Positions 30,010 to 45,663 of a stretch of DNA of 64,000 nucleotides are shown here, in pieces. The stretch lies in the NCBI RefSeq assembly GCF_026212465.1, contig NC_080058.1:12473404-12537403 (forward strand), in the 5' to 3' direction. Below the pieces are notes generated by a model, which made no database searches, had not been told where the DNA came from, and saw only the letters and a program-made list of their open reading frames with translations. The stretch is from Amaranthus tricolor (Eukaryota; Streptophyta; Magnoliopsida; Caryophyllales; Amaranthaceae). The number at the start of each line of letters is the position of its first letter. Position 1 is the first letter of the stretch. A program made the translations under genes and the position numbers.

Positions 30010-30974
30010 ATGTCTACAATGAAGCTTGACATAGAGAAGTTTGATAGATGTGTGAATTTTGGCTTATGGCAAGTCAAAATGAGAGCCATTTTAATCCAAA
30101 GTGGTGTGCAAAAGGCCATTGATGGTGTAGATAAGATGCCAGAAGGAATGACCGCGGCAAAATGGGAAGAGATTGATTCAAAGGCACTATCGGCAATTCA
30201 ATTAAGCCTTTCCAATAAAGTGCTAAGAGAGGTTGTTAAAGAAACTACAACCAAGGGGATATAGGAGAAATTGGAATCACTCTATATGGCCAAGAGTGTT
30301 ACCAATAGGCTACTTTTGAAAAGTACACTCTACGATCTACGCTTGGAGGAAGGTAAACCTTTAAAACCTCACTTAGATGAGTTTTATTCCATTGTCATGG
30401 ATTTGCAAAACATTGATGTCAAGCTTGATGATGAAGACTTGGCTATTTACCTCTTATATTCTCTAACCCCTTCTTACAAAACTTTTAGAGAAACTCTACT
30501 TTATGGTAGAGATTACTTGAGTAGTGATGATGTGAAAAATGCCTTGACACAAAGGGATCTTATTGATTCAAAATTATCACAATAATCACAAAGTAGTACG
30601 AATGATGGGTTGTTTGTAAGAGGGAGGACACAAGAGAATGGTTCTACTAGTGGGAGTGGTAACAAGGATAAAGGGAGGTCAAAGTCAAGGGGGTCTAACA
30701 AAAATAAGACTTGCAACTATTGCAAGCTTAAAGGCCACATCAAGAAGGAGTGTTGAAAATTGAAAAAGAAAAATGATGAGGGGGCTAGGGACGGAACTAG
30801 CAATGCCGATGCTAGTTACGTGAATGATAGTGATGATGGTGATGTATTAGTTACTACACATGGGTATAGAGATAGTGATGAGTGGATTCTTGACTCGGGG
30901 TGCACATTCCACATGACTCCCAACAAAACTTTCTTCCATACATCTGAAAGTGTTGATGGGGGAAATGTAACCAT
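30010..30974 (+). pseudogene. Copia family A gag and protease start, with stops
   Basis: Starts ATG 58 bp after the 5' LTR. The frame covers the copia gag (UBN2-like) domain, broken by TAG at 30262-30264 and TAA near 30583. A zinc knuckle of type CX2CX4HX4C follows ('CNYCKLKGHIKKEC') with TGA directly after it. Then comes the aspartic protease site 'WILDSGCTFHMTPNK'. Copia homology stops around 30970, a short way into protease, where the gypsy-type insertion begins. Gag forms the cytoplasmic particle; protease would cut the polyprotein. Confidence 0.88.
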
Positions 30975-34387
<3,413 letters not shown>

Positions 34388-35932
34388 CTATGGCCTCAAT
34401 TGACTCGAGCAAATGGTTGATAACTATGAAGCAAGAGATAGAATCACTTGCAAAGAATGAAACTTGGGATATCGTTGAAGCACCAAAGAAAAAGAAGATT
34501 GTTGGGTGCAAGTGGATATTCAAGTGGAAGGAGCGTCCTTCTAGTGGTGTTACTCCCATCTACAAAGCAAGTGTAGTTGCAAAGGGATACTCTCAAATTG
34601 AGGGTGTCGATTTTTATGAGGTATTCTCACCGATAGTGAAGCACTCTTCAATAAGAGCACTATTTTCTTTGGTGGCGATGGAGGATTTGGAGTTGCATCA
34701 ATTGGATGTGAAAACGGCGTTTCTTCACGGTGAACTTGAAGAGGAAATTTTTATGAAGCAACAGGAAGGTTTTGAGGTTGCCGGTAAGGAAAATCATGTG
34801 TGTAGGTTGAAAAGGTTATTGTATGGGTTGAAGCAATCGCCAAGGGAATGGTACAAGAGGTTTGATTCTTTTATGATTTCACATGATTTTATTAGAAGTT
34901 CTTATGACAGTTGTGTTTATCTTAAGAAACTTAAAGATGGTTCTTTGTTGTATTTGCTCTTATATGTTGATGATATGCTAGTAGCTTGTAGTTCTTTGTT
35001 TGAGATGGAGAACTTGAAAGTTTTGCTTTCAAGTAAATTTGATATGAAGGATCTTGGCGAAGCTAAGAAGATTTTTGGAATGAAAATTTTGAGAGACAGA
35101 GCTAAGGGTGTCTTATACCTTAGCTAAAGGAAGTACGTTGAGAAAGTTGTGCAACGTTTCTCCATGGATGATGCTAAAGGTGTGCCTACTCCTCTCGCCT
35201 CTTATCTCAAGTTGTCCAAGAGGTTGTGTCCACAAACAAAAGCGAAAGAAGAGCAAATGGTAAGAATCCCGTACACTAGTGCTGTTGGTAGCGTGATGTA
35301 TGCCATGGTATGTTCTAGACCCGACATAGCCCATGCTGTGAGTTTGGTAAGTAGATATATGTCAAATCCGGGAAAGGGACATTGGGAGGCACTTAAGTGG
35401 TTGTTAAGGTATTTGAAAAGTACTTCTAATGTTTGTCTCATGTATGGGAAGGATTCAAGCGAGTTAATCGGGTTTCATGACTTGGACTATGGAGGTGATC
35501 TTGATAATAGAAAGTCCACAAGTGGGTTCGTGTTCACATTGAGTGGTTCGGCGGTAAGTTGGCAATCATCATTACAAGATGTGTTTTCTCTTTCAACAAC
35601 CGAAGCGAAGTACATAGCCGTTGCCGAGTCATTCAAGGAGGTAAAGTGGGTCAAAGGTCTTGTCGGTGAAATGTGCAATAAGGTGTGTAAGTGTGCATTG
35701 TGATAGTCAAAGTGCAATTCACTTGGCTAGAAATCAAAATACTTTTCATAAAAGGTCCAAACACATTGATATTAAGTATAATTTCATCCGAGATGAAGTT
35801 GAGCACAAAAAGGTGATTTTGAAGAAAATTGATACTAAAGGAAACCCGGCCGACATGATGACAAAGCCATTGCCTACAACCAAGTTTGATTTGTGTGTTG
35901 ACTTGGTTGGTTTAGCTCCTTGCTTGAAGTAA
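34388..35932 (+). pseudogene. Copia family A reverse transcriptase and RNase H, with lesions
   Basis: The frame resumes inside the RT N-terminus ('SIDSSKWLITMKQEIESL', 'GCKWIFKWK') and keeps 'LDVKTAFLHGELEEEIFMKQ' and the catalytic 'LLYVDDMLVA' intact. TAA ends the first frame at 35127; the second frame (35149 on) covers the connection domain and RNase H start ('STSGFVFTLSGSAVSW', 'STTEAKYIAVAES'). A frameshift near 35690 separates the last part ('CDSQSAIHLARN', 'KHIDIKYNFIRDEVE', 'ADMMTKPL'), which ends at 35932. Only a few lesions, so this copy is younger than the family B copies. Confidence 0.9.
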
Positions 35933-36041
35933 TGCCCTTTGGGGCATTTGAGGTGTGTATGTTATTTTTGTTTATATTCTTGTAAGATGAAGTGGATTGA
36001 TGAATGCTTTGACTTGGGTGAACTCAAGTCAAGGTGGAGAT

Positions 36042-36859
36042 TGTTATGAATAGTATCATGAATGGTGTGACCTGAGTGCACAATTGATGTGTGCATTCAT
36101 GTGTGACTCTTGGATGGAATCCAATGAGTGTGTTAATGTGGGTATATTAAGTTGAGTCTTAATGATTGTGGTTTATGATGGTGATTAAAAATATGGATTA
36201 ATGAGGTAATGAAGTGTGAGTTAATCATAGGAGTTATGGGACTTAATGAAGAAGTGCAAGGGTTTGATTCAAGATGCTCTACTATGCAAGTCGAGCAATG
36301 CTGTTAGAAGCTCTCTAAAGTGTCGCTCGACCAACTTGCTCGACCGAGCGAGCTCCAGGGTGGCTACAGAGAGCAGACAGAATGCAACCAGAAACTTCCT
36401 GTAGCCCGCTCGACCAAACCGCTCGACCGAGCGAGCCCCTGTTTTGGTCGAGCGAAGTCTCTGATACTCCTAGGATGTTGTTTTTGACTCTTCAAGTACT
36501 TGGGGTTGTCTCACTATCATTTATTCATAACTTTAATGTACTTAATGTTACTTAGTGTGATCTCTCCTATAAATAGAGAGCTCTCATTCACACATAAAAC
36601 ACATCAAACACAACTCTTAAGCCAAACACATAGCCCTTTGATTTTATCTCTTACTCAATTGTAATACTTCATTTGTAAGAGTGTTTTATACTCCTTTGAT
36701 ATAATATAAACAAGAAACTACACACGACGGAGGACGTAGCCATCATTGGGTGAACCTCCTTAAAATCTTTGTGTCTTTACATTATCAAACATTCGTTTAG
36801 TTCATTGTTATTATTATCGTTTATCAATAGCATCGTATCGTTTTTTGGTAATTGTTTCA
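36042..36859 (+). repeat. 3' LTR of copia family A element
   Basis: 818 bp. It differs from the 5' LTR by scattered substitutions and by small indels, including two extra pieces in the palindromic GCTCGACC region near 36326-36440. The divergence shows that the element is not a very recent insertion. Confidence 0.93.
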
Positions 36860-37440
36860 GTCTCACTGAGAGATTGTCTGTGATAAGAGTATAATCTATA
36901 GTCGTAGAGTATAATCTCACAACCATGACCAATCTCTCTTTTGTAGCGCTCGCTTTGTTTGAGATTTTAATTGATTGCATGTATTTCTCTTTGTTCTCTC
37001 GTCGGAGGGGGTACAACCGTACAAGTATGGTCTATGACTATGACTATGATTATTTAAAAGAAATATTACCTATGACTATTTTTGGATCAAAAGTTTACTA
37101 TCTTAGATCGGACCTTATTCTAACTTTCTGTCCGGATACTAAATTGATGACTATGACTATACATATGACTATAATTATTTAAAAGATGTATCACCTAATT
37201 CTCTTTAATAGGACTTTGATTACATGGATCCGTTAAGTGAAAAACAAGTTAGGTGAGAATCGAACTCAAATTTGTACGTGAAAAAACACTACATGTTCAT
37301 ACTGAAACTCAGAATTTTATGAAAGAATATATTCAACATCCCTAATTAATTAAGTAATGGATCTGTGGGCGAAGCTACTCGTAGCAAAATCTGTGGGCGA
37401 AAGTTTGTGAAGACCAATAAATTTGACCTTGGATATCTAT
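36860..37440. other. Intergenic
   Basis: No gene. Contains repeated 'GACTATGACTAT'-like words near 37030-37070 and 37145-37175, of unknown meaning. Confidence 0.5.
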
Positions 37441-37460
37441 ATCATGAACTTAATTATTCA

Positions 37461-37478
37461 TGACGTAATCAGTGACAC
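37461..37478 (+). promoter_or_regulatory. ocs/as-1-like element upstream of GST copy 3
   Basis: TGACGTAATCAGTGACAC: two TGAC cores spaced as in ocs/as-1 elements, which bind TGA-type bZIP factors and drive xenobiotic and salicylate response of tau GSTs in well studied plants. It lies 67 bp before the TATA box. Function here is inferred from motif and position. Confidence 0.55.
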
Positions 37479-37544
37479 ATTTTAGACTCAAATTAAACCC
37501 TGTAGCATCCAGAAAGTAGGAATCATTCATTACTAAATTGGGTT

Positions 37545-37552
37545 TATATAAA
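37545..37552 (+). promoter_or_regulatory. TATA box of GST copy 3
   Basis: TATATAAA 74 bp before the start codon. In the GST pseudogene the matching place reads TTTATAGTGCACTCC, so the box is lost there. Confidence 0.65.
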
Positions 37553-37598
37553 TGCACTCCAACCGGCAGCTAAAAACAACAATCCGTCGTTCGAGTGA

Positions 37599-38651
<1,053 letters not shown>

Positions 38652-39182
38652 ATTTTATACAAAACAAGATTTATGAATATCTATGTGTATGCTGGTAGTT
38701 TTGATCTTTTTTGTATCACTGTTCTATTAATAATATTCTAAATTTTCAAAAAAAAAAAAAAAAATTTACAAAACTGGCTTTGTGTGATGCAAATTCCAAA
38801 CTTCTCTTAAATTCAATGTACAAATGCATGGATCTGGAAAGAATGATCAGTGGGAAGATATTTATGATAATTCATGTATACATCTTTGCCGTATTGTTTT
38901 AAACGTACATGCATTTTGTCTTTGTATATTGGACATGTATTCTTTTGTTTATATTACAACTAGTCAAAACAGATGATTTTTCACTACTTAGCTTAAATAT
39001 ACTCTAAAAGTATCCTCTTAAATTTTTCTTTCACTATGTTCTTGTTGAAAGATTTTTTCATGATCAAATTTGTTAAAATGAACTTTAAACTCTAAGTGCG
39101 GAAATAAAGTCGTTGGACAAAACACATATGTTTAAGGGGTTCAATTCAAGTTTAGGTCTCCACTTCGGGTTCACGAAACCCT
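38652..39182. other. 3' region of GST copy 3
   Basis: Presumed 3' UTR, with an A run at 38750-38764; no gene. A 63-aa frame at 38711-38902 is noise. Confidence 0.5.
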
Positions 39183-39185
39183 TAA

Positions 39186-39435
39186 TGGTATGTTTGACAA
39201 CTTGAAATTCATTTCCAAATGTTGAATTGGCCCAAATACTATGCTTGGTAAATTTATAATTTGGAAATGTGAAATTGGGTCAATTCCATATAAAATTTCA
39301 ATAACAATGTAAAATTGGTCAAGTATTAAAATTTGCAAATTTCAAGTATATAGGTATAATTCATAATTCTTGAATTTGAATACCAAAATCAAATTTTTTT
39401 ATTTTTAAATGAATTTCATGTTGCCAAACACTACC
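39186..39435. mobile_element. Tourist-type MITE (PIF/Harbinger), 250 bp
   Basis: TAA duplications at 39183-39185 and 39436-39438. The left end reads GGTATGTTTGACAACTTGAA after one T; the reverse complement of the right end reads GGTAGTGTTTGGCAACATGA. Both continue into AATTCATTT. The right terminus matches the left terminus of the Harbinger transposon at 4279 at 25 of the first 29 positions, so that family may be its transposase source. Confidence 0.85.
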
Positions 39436-39438
39436 TAA

Positions 39439-39770
39439 GATTATTCAATGTTGTGGTTTCTTATTATTCACCTTTGTGTTTCCTATGATACCATAAATTT
39501 AGAAGAAGATACAATTATCTCCTAAATACAACACCTAGAAAAATTCCTAGTGAAATAATAACTCAACTTAACTTGATATATCCTAACAAGTATCAAGTAT
39601 TGAGTCATAGACTCAATGAACTAATTATACTTTAAGATTTAGCACAACTTGTATCTTCTCTATGAGAATAAATTGAAACTTAGATAAAATATCCGTCATT
39701 ATAGGAGAATGAAAACTACTGAACTTGACTACAACTTATGTTTGCTCTTGTGTTTTTTGTGTGTATCTTC
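39439..39770. other. Intergenic
   Basis: AT-rich, no gene; ends at the target duplication TCTTC of the next element. Confidence 0.5.
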
Positions 39771-40060
39771 TGTGGAAACATATAATTCTGGAAATTTCTA
39801 ATGATTTGTTACTGCATTTAGCAAATGTATTAGGGCAATTATATATTTCCTAGTTATATTATTTCCTTAGTTACTACCTAGTTTTGTGTATATAATGAAG
39901 CTGTAATAGTGATTAAAGGGTAATACAAACTGAGTATTCATTCTAAACTACCCTAATCTTCTGATTTATCTTTTCTTCATGGTATCAGAGCCAAAGGTGT
40001 TTTTCCGGGACTAGTAACACCTTCGGTTATCATCATTTACCTTAAAAAACCTTACATGAG

Positions 40061-40984
40061 ATGGTAGAAACAGGTTCAAAACAACTCATAACCATGGAAC
40101 AAATGGAACATATGTTCAAACTGTTCCAAAAAATGCACAAGCCAAACACAACCATCGAAACCATATCACCAGAATTGAAAATAGCCGAGAAATTAACCTA
40201 TCATAATTACACAACATGGTATAAGATGATGCAGATAGCCTTAGAATGCAGAGGGCGTCTCAGACACATCATAGACGACCCTCCTAAAACCACAGACCCC
40301 AATTACACAACCTGGAAAAAAAGGGACTCCATAGTCCTATCATGGATTATCTCGAATATCGACTCAAAACTCATAAATCAATTATTAGAATACCCTATTG
40401 TAAGAGATTTATGGAAAGGAATTGAAATCCTTTTAAGCAGTGGAAGGGACGAACTCCAGATCTTTGATCTGAGTTCTCAAGCCAACTCCCTAAAACAGAA
40501 TCGAGATCCACTAGAGGTGTTCTACGGAAAACTTACCACTATTTGGAAAGAAATAGACCGACGGCAGCCGAATCCCATGATACATGCTGAAGATATAACA
40601 ATCTTCAATACTTTTATCCAAAAACAACCGTTGTTCCAGTTTTTGGTCGGAATTAACAAGACATTTGAAAAAGAAAAACGGGATTTGTCGAGCCAAGATC
40701 CACTTCCCACAGTGGAGATGGCCTATGCTACCATTAGGCGTGAAATTTCAAGGCGTGGGATTATGACCCACACTTCATCACCAGAAAAAATTCCCTCAGA
40801 AATAGGGAGTAGGTTGGCCGTTAAACACCGATTGAATTTCTCATTCCGGCGTGATATGGAGGACAAAACTCACTTGAAATGTAGTCACTGTGCAGGAAGC
40901 CGTCACACAAAGGAAAGGTGTTTCAAGTTAATCGGCTTCTCGGAGTGGTGGGAGGAGCACCGGCAACGGAAAGCCGCCACCTAG
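40061..40984 (+). pseudogene. Copia family B gag (frame intact, 307 aa)
   Basis: An open frame beginning 81 bp after the 5' LTR. It has the copia gag core ('LTYHNYTTWYKMMQIALECRGRL', 'LWKGIEILLSSG', 'LKQNRDPLEVFYGKLTTIWKEI') and a CX2CX4HX4C zinc knuckle at 'CSHCAGSRHTKERC' near the C-terminus. A TAG stop at 40982 cuts gag from the following protease, which in copia normally continues in the same frame. The gag itself could still be made; it would form the particle that packages RNA. Confidence 0.85.
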
Positions 40985-42398
40985 GCTCAGTCAGCTAGAA
41001 CCGGTGGCAAGGCTCACTTGGCCACCGGCGTCCCCTTTACCACCAGCCAACCAACCCACCACATAGAAGCAAATGAAGACAATAATGGCGACGAAGGTGA
41101 AGCAGAACAGAGAGAAAGAGACGGAACAAAAGAGAGAGAAAGGGGGAAGGGACTAGAAGCAAACCAATCCCACTTATTTATACCACAAAACACTCACAAC
41201 CCTCAGCCCACAAATAACCCTCGGCCCGTTTATAAATCCACCCATCATTTCACAAAACCCAAAATCCCATGTGACACCCATAAATATGGCCGTCTATGTA
41301 AACCTTCTTTTTCATCCCAATGGATATTTGATTGCGGGGCCACCGATACTATTACCTTTCACCCTCGTGATCTTTTATCCACTAATCCCAAAACCCGCAC
41401 CTACATTCAGACGGCTAATGGGGAGTGTGTGAGTGTTGATCAATTTGGGCCCGTCACTATTTCTCCCTCTATAAAAATTAACAATTTCCTTTTAATTCCT
41501 AGCTTATCTCATAAGTTGTTGTCTATTAGCCAATTGACTCGAGAATTAAATTGTACTGTGCTTATGTCATCTTCTGGTTGTGTTGTGTAGGATGCTCAGA
41601 CAGGGAGAATTATTGGGCGTAGTACTGAACGAGATGGCTTGTACTATGCGGACGAGGCGATTCAAACGGGTCACACTTTGCTTGCTCATAGGTTCTCTGA
41701 TCATCAGTTATGGACTTGGCATCGACGTCTAGTACATCCATCATTAGGGTATCTGAAACATTTTTTTCCGTCATTAAACAAAAGTAATGTAGCCTTGGAT
41801 TGCAAAGCATGTGTCCTTGCGAAAAGACACAAACACTCTTACTTTCCTAGTTCTAACCATAGCAGTGAACCTTTTGTTTTGATACATTCTGATGTTTGGG
41901 CCCTGCTCCCGAGTGTAGTAAACAAAGTTATTCATATTTTGTTTTATTTATTGATGATTGTACAAGAATGTGTTGGGTATATTTCCTGAAACACAAATCT
42001 GAGGTTTTTGATGCTTTTGTCAAGTTCTATAATATGATTGTCACACAATTTAAAACTAAACCTCAAATTCTTCGATCTGATAATGGGGGGGGGGGGGAGA
42101 ATACATGAACCAACATATGGAAAATTTGTTCACCACCCATGGCCCATTCACTAAACGGCTTGTCCCCACACACCACAACAAAACGGCATAGCTAAAAGGA
42201 AGAATGGTACACTCCTTGAAATAAATCGGGCCCTTATGTTTGAAGCTCATGTCCCGTCTTATTTTTGGCCCGAAGCTACTTCCTCTACCACCTACCTCAC
42301 AAACAGACTACCCACAAAAACCCTAAAGTTCAAAACCCCCTTTGAAGCCCTTTGTGCCCACACTACTGTTCCCTTTTTCCACTCCTTACCTCCTCGAA
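40985..42398 (+). pseudogene. Copia family B protease and integrase, broken
   Basis: Protease site 'WIFDCGATDTITFHP' (Asp-Cys-Gly in place of the usual Asp-Ser-Gly or Asp-Thr-Gly). After a TAG near 41588 the integrase zinc-binding region follows ('WHRRLVHPSLGYLKHFFP' and 'CKACVLAKRHKHSYF'). A frameshift near 41900 leads to the catalytic part ('IDDCTRMCWVYFLKHKSEVF', 'LRSDNGG'), where a 13-base G run (42085-42097) disturbs the frame. Homology continues past 42146 to the insertion at 42399. Confidence 0.85.
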
Positions 42399-42559
42399 TG
42401 TAACACCTGAATTTCCTCCCGCCCTTTACGGTTTTGGTTTCATTAAGGGGTAACGTTTATCTAAATTCTTTTCCTTTTTCTTTTATGTAACACCCGAATT
42501 TCCTCCCGTCCTTTACAGTTTTGGTTTCGTTAAGGGGTCGGAAATTCTAGGATGTTACA
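42399..42559. mobile_element. 161-bp miniature LTR-like insertion with target duplication
   Basis: Starts TGTAACACC, ends GATGTTACA, and is flanked by TCGAA on both sides (42394-42398 and 42560-42564). The copia copy at 45754-46464 lacks it and shows the empty site. The insertion contains two direct copies of 'TGTAACACC-GAATTTCC' followed by 'TTTTGGTTTC-TTAAGGGG'. Its end, read in reverse, resembles the terminus of the gypsy-type LTR at 31290 ('GAATTTCC-ACCCCTTAA'), so it is probably a deletion derivative of such an LTR. Confidence 0.8.
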
Positions 42560-42564
42560 TCGAA

Positions 42565-44701
42565 TCTTTGGGTGTGTTGTGTATGTCCATTTACCCAAAA
42601 CTGCTCGCAATAAACTGGAACCCCGTGCTATTAAGTGTACCTTTTTGGGCTATGGTATTAACCAAAAGGGATATCGCTGCTTTGATCCGACTCAGAATAA
42701 ACTATATACCACGATGGATTGGGAGTTCATTGAGCACTCTTATTTCTACTCCCAGCTTCGTCCTCAAGGGGAGACTTTATGTGATGACTTGAGCTGGCTT
42801 ACACACTCTGCAACTAATGATCTGAACCCCAAAGAGCAAGTAGGTAATCCTACAGACATTGCTACATAAAACATAGTATTGCTTTCTCCCCAGGCCTCCC
42901 CTACCTTGTCTGAAGCATCTAATAATCAAGAGGTTGTCTGAGAGCCTCAAAAGGTATTAACTGAACCTGAATCTCAAACTGATGATGATATATCTAGTAT
43001 TGTTAACTCTCCCTGCAGATATGAATTACCTCTAAGAAGAAAAAGAGGTGTTCCCCCAAGAAGGTATGATCCAAAGTTTGAATCACAGAGACCTCGATAT
43101 CCTATTAACTGAGAGATGAGTAACTTGCCACAGACAGCCGTGGCATTCCAAGCCAGTCTATACTCAAGTTCCCTGCCCCGCAATACTGAAGAAGCTCTCT
43201 AAAATCCAAGGTGGAAAGAAGCACTGGAAGATGAGATCTCAGCATTGAAGAAGAATAGCATATGGGACAAGTGTATGCTACCGAAAGGAAAAAAACCTAT
43301 AGGTTGCAAATGGGTTTTTACAATAAAATATCATATAGATGGAACTATTGAGAGATACAAAGCCCGCCTTGTGGCAAAGGGGTATACAAAGACGTATGGG
43401 ATTGATTACTCCAAAACCTTCTCTCCGGTTGCCAAAATAGACACCATCAAGGTCATATTCTCCATAGCTGCTAATAAGGATTGGCCACTCTACCAGTTCG
43501 ATGTGAAGAACGCATTCCTACATGGAGAAATTGAAGAAGATAGGTGTATATGCATGCTCCACCCGGGTTCTTAGATGAATTTGCTCTAGGAGAAGGATGT
43601 AGACATAAAAGGGAGTTGTATGGCTTAAAACAGTCTCCGAGAGCTTGGTTCGGTAGGTTTACCACAACAATGAAGAATTTTGGGTATGAATAGAGTCATT
43701 CCGACCATACACTGTACCTAAAGTAAGGGGATGGTCAGATCACATGTTTAATCATTTATGTTGATGATATGGTAATAACTGGGAATAATGAGAAGGAGAT
43801 TAAGGAATTGAAGAGGAAACTATTCATGGAATTCGAGATGAAGGATTCGGGGAATTTGAAGTATTTCCTCAGTATAGAAGTTTTCCAGTCCAAGAAGGGA
43901 ATCTTCATCAATTAAAAGAAATACGTCTTGGATCTGTTAGCAGAGCTAGGTATGCTTGACTGTAAACCAGCAGAAACACCAATCGTTGCTAATCATAAAC
44001 TCCAAACAACACCAGGAGAAGAACCAGCTGATAGAGAGAAGTATCAGAAATTGGTGGGCAAACTGATCTATCTATCTCACACTAGGCCCAATATATCATA
44101 TGCAGTTGGAGTTGTAAGTCGATTCATGCATTTACCACAAACTCCACATATGGAAGCGGTTTTAAGAATCTTGAGATAATTAAAGGGCACAAGTGATAGA
44201 GGAGTCTTCTTTGGAAAAAACCATCACCTTGACCTCGTAGCCTACACGGATGCTGACTGGGCAGGCGATCGAGACAGTAGGAAATCTACATCTGGATACT
44301 TCACCCTTGTAGGGGTTAACTTGGTCACTTCGAGGAGTAAGAAACAGAAAGTAGTCGCATTATCAAGTGCAGAAGCAGTGTTCAGGGGGATAGCAAAAGG
44401 AATAACAGAGATTCTATGGCTAAGAAAACTCTTATGCGAACTCGACTTTCCACCAACAGAAGCATGCAAGTTATTTTGTGATAATAAAGCAGCTATTGAT
44501 ATCTCAGAAAACCCGATCCAACATGATAGAACGAAACATGTGGAGGTTGACAGGCACTTCATAAAGGAAAAACTGGAGAAGGAAATCATCAGCATCACAC
44601 ACGTGAGATCAGAAGATCAGCTAGCCGACATCCTTATAAAAGAAGTTTCAACTGAAATCTTTGAGACTAGTTTATCCAAGTTAGGCATCGGGAACTCATA
44701 A
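42565..44701 (+). pseudogene. Copia family B integrase end, reverse transcriptase and RNase H, broken
   Basis: Follows the miniature insertion: 'IFGCVVYVHLPK-ARNKL' (integrase C-terminal motif), RT start '[14 protein letters not shown]', '[16 protein letters not shown]', a frameshift near 43543, 'GLKQSPRAWFGRF', then 'LIIYVDDMVITGNNE' with the YVDD site, and RNase H 'YTDADWAGDRDSRKSTSGY' through 'LFCDNKAAIDIS' to 'EDQLADIL'. Stops occur at several places, many at positions shared with the later copies. Confidence 0.88.
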
Positions 44702-44928
44702 CCTAACTTGAGGGGGAGTATGGAAACATATTATTCTGGAAATATTCTGATGATTTGTTACTCCATTTAGCAAATGTATTAGGGCAATTATATATTTCCT
44801 AGTTATATTATTTCCTTAGTTAGCTCCTAGTTTTGTGTATATGATGAAGCTGTAATGGTTATTAAAGGGTAATACAAACTGAGTATTCATTCTAAACTAC
44901 CCTAATCTTCTGATTTATCTTTTCTTCA

Positions 44929-45612
44929 TCTTCATTCTTCTCTATAATAGAATATTTTAATTTATAGCAAAACACTTGAATAAAGTCTTAGGAAATTTGG
45001 ATATCCGATTATTCAAAATCGGATACCGAATTTTAGGGGTGTTTAAAATCAGATAACGGATGATTGATCCAGATCCGAAAATTCGAATATCCGGTTTTTT
45101 GGATAGTGAAAATCACTATCCGATTCCAGTCCGAAAAAACCGTATATCTGAAATTCAGATATTCGATTTAATCCAGATCAGATACCGAATATCTAATTTT
45201 TAATTTTTTTGTTTTTTTTAACAATGTTTTTTACACGTAAATATTTAAGCTCAATTCGCTTTCTTTCTTTAATCAAGCTTATTTTTAAACTTTGAATACA
45301 AATCGTTTTGAAAACATGGTTGAATTTTCAAAAGTCTAAATTAATTAACAATAAACTAGTGTAATGCCCGTGCAATGCATTAGATTTTTAAATTTTCATA
45401 CATATATAGTAATTTTACTATTTGATAATTTTTTCATAGCATAATTATTATTTATTTAGATAAAAAAGACATTTCATAATCATAAAAAAAATTTACATAC
45501 TCAATTAAAGTAGATATTAAATTTATAATGTAAGTTATTAATAGTTTACTCTTAATGGAACAATAGCAAAAATAAATTTAATATATATAAAGACTTTACA
45601 TTATATAAAGAC
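44929..45612. repeat. Right flank of copia B, first copy of a duplicated flank
   Basis: About 680 bp with many TCGGATA/TATCCGA words (44995-45205) and a 'TAGTGTAATGCCCGTGCAAT' motif near 45358. The same sequence follows the other three 3' LTRs of this family in the window (48281, 53960, 59932). It is therefore part of the duplicated segment and not an independent insertion site. Confidence 0.85.
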
Positions 45613-45663
45613 ATCAAACAGACTACCACAGAAAAATAAATTTAAGTTATTAATAGGTTACTC
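45613..45663. other. Duplication junction with filler DNA
   Basis: Joins the copia flank to the next copia fragment. It is built of a short piece like copia ('CAGACTACC-ACA-AAAA', compare 42304) and a piece like the nearby flank ('AAGTTATTAATAG-TTACTC', compare 45533). Confidence 0.7.

Larger units (their letters stand above)
39771..44928 (+). mobile_element. Copia family B retrotransposon with both LTRs
   Basis: 5158 bp with 5-bp target duplication TCTTC (39766-39770 and 44929-44933). LTRs 39771-39979 and 44719-44928 are about 209-210 bp. The primer-binding site TGGTATCAGAGCCAAAGG directly follows the 5' LTR (tRNA-Met type), and the polypurine tract GAGGGGGAG precedes the 3' LTR. Domain order gag, protease, integrase, RT, RNase H shows Ty1/copia. 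Several stops and frameshifts, plus a 161-bp insertion at 42399, make it non-autonomous. Its 3' half and right flank recur further right as segmental copies. Confidence 0.93.

Noticed and set aside
44995..45205. TCGGATA/TATCCGA repeats as a regulatory array
   Set aside because: They resemble the word-rich interiors of hAT-like short elements and lie in the duplicated flank; no gene nearby would use them.
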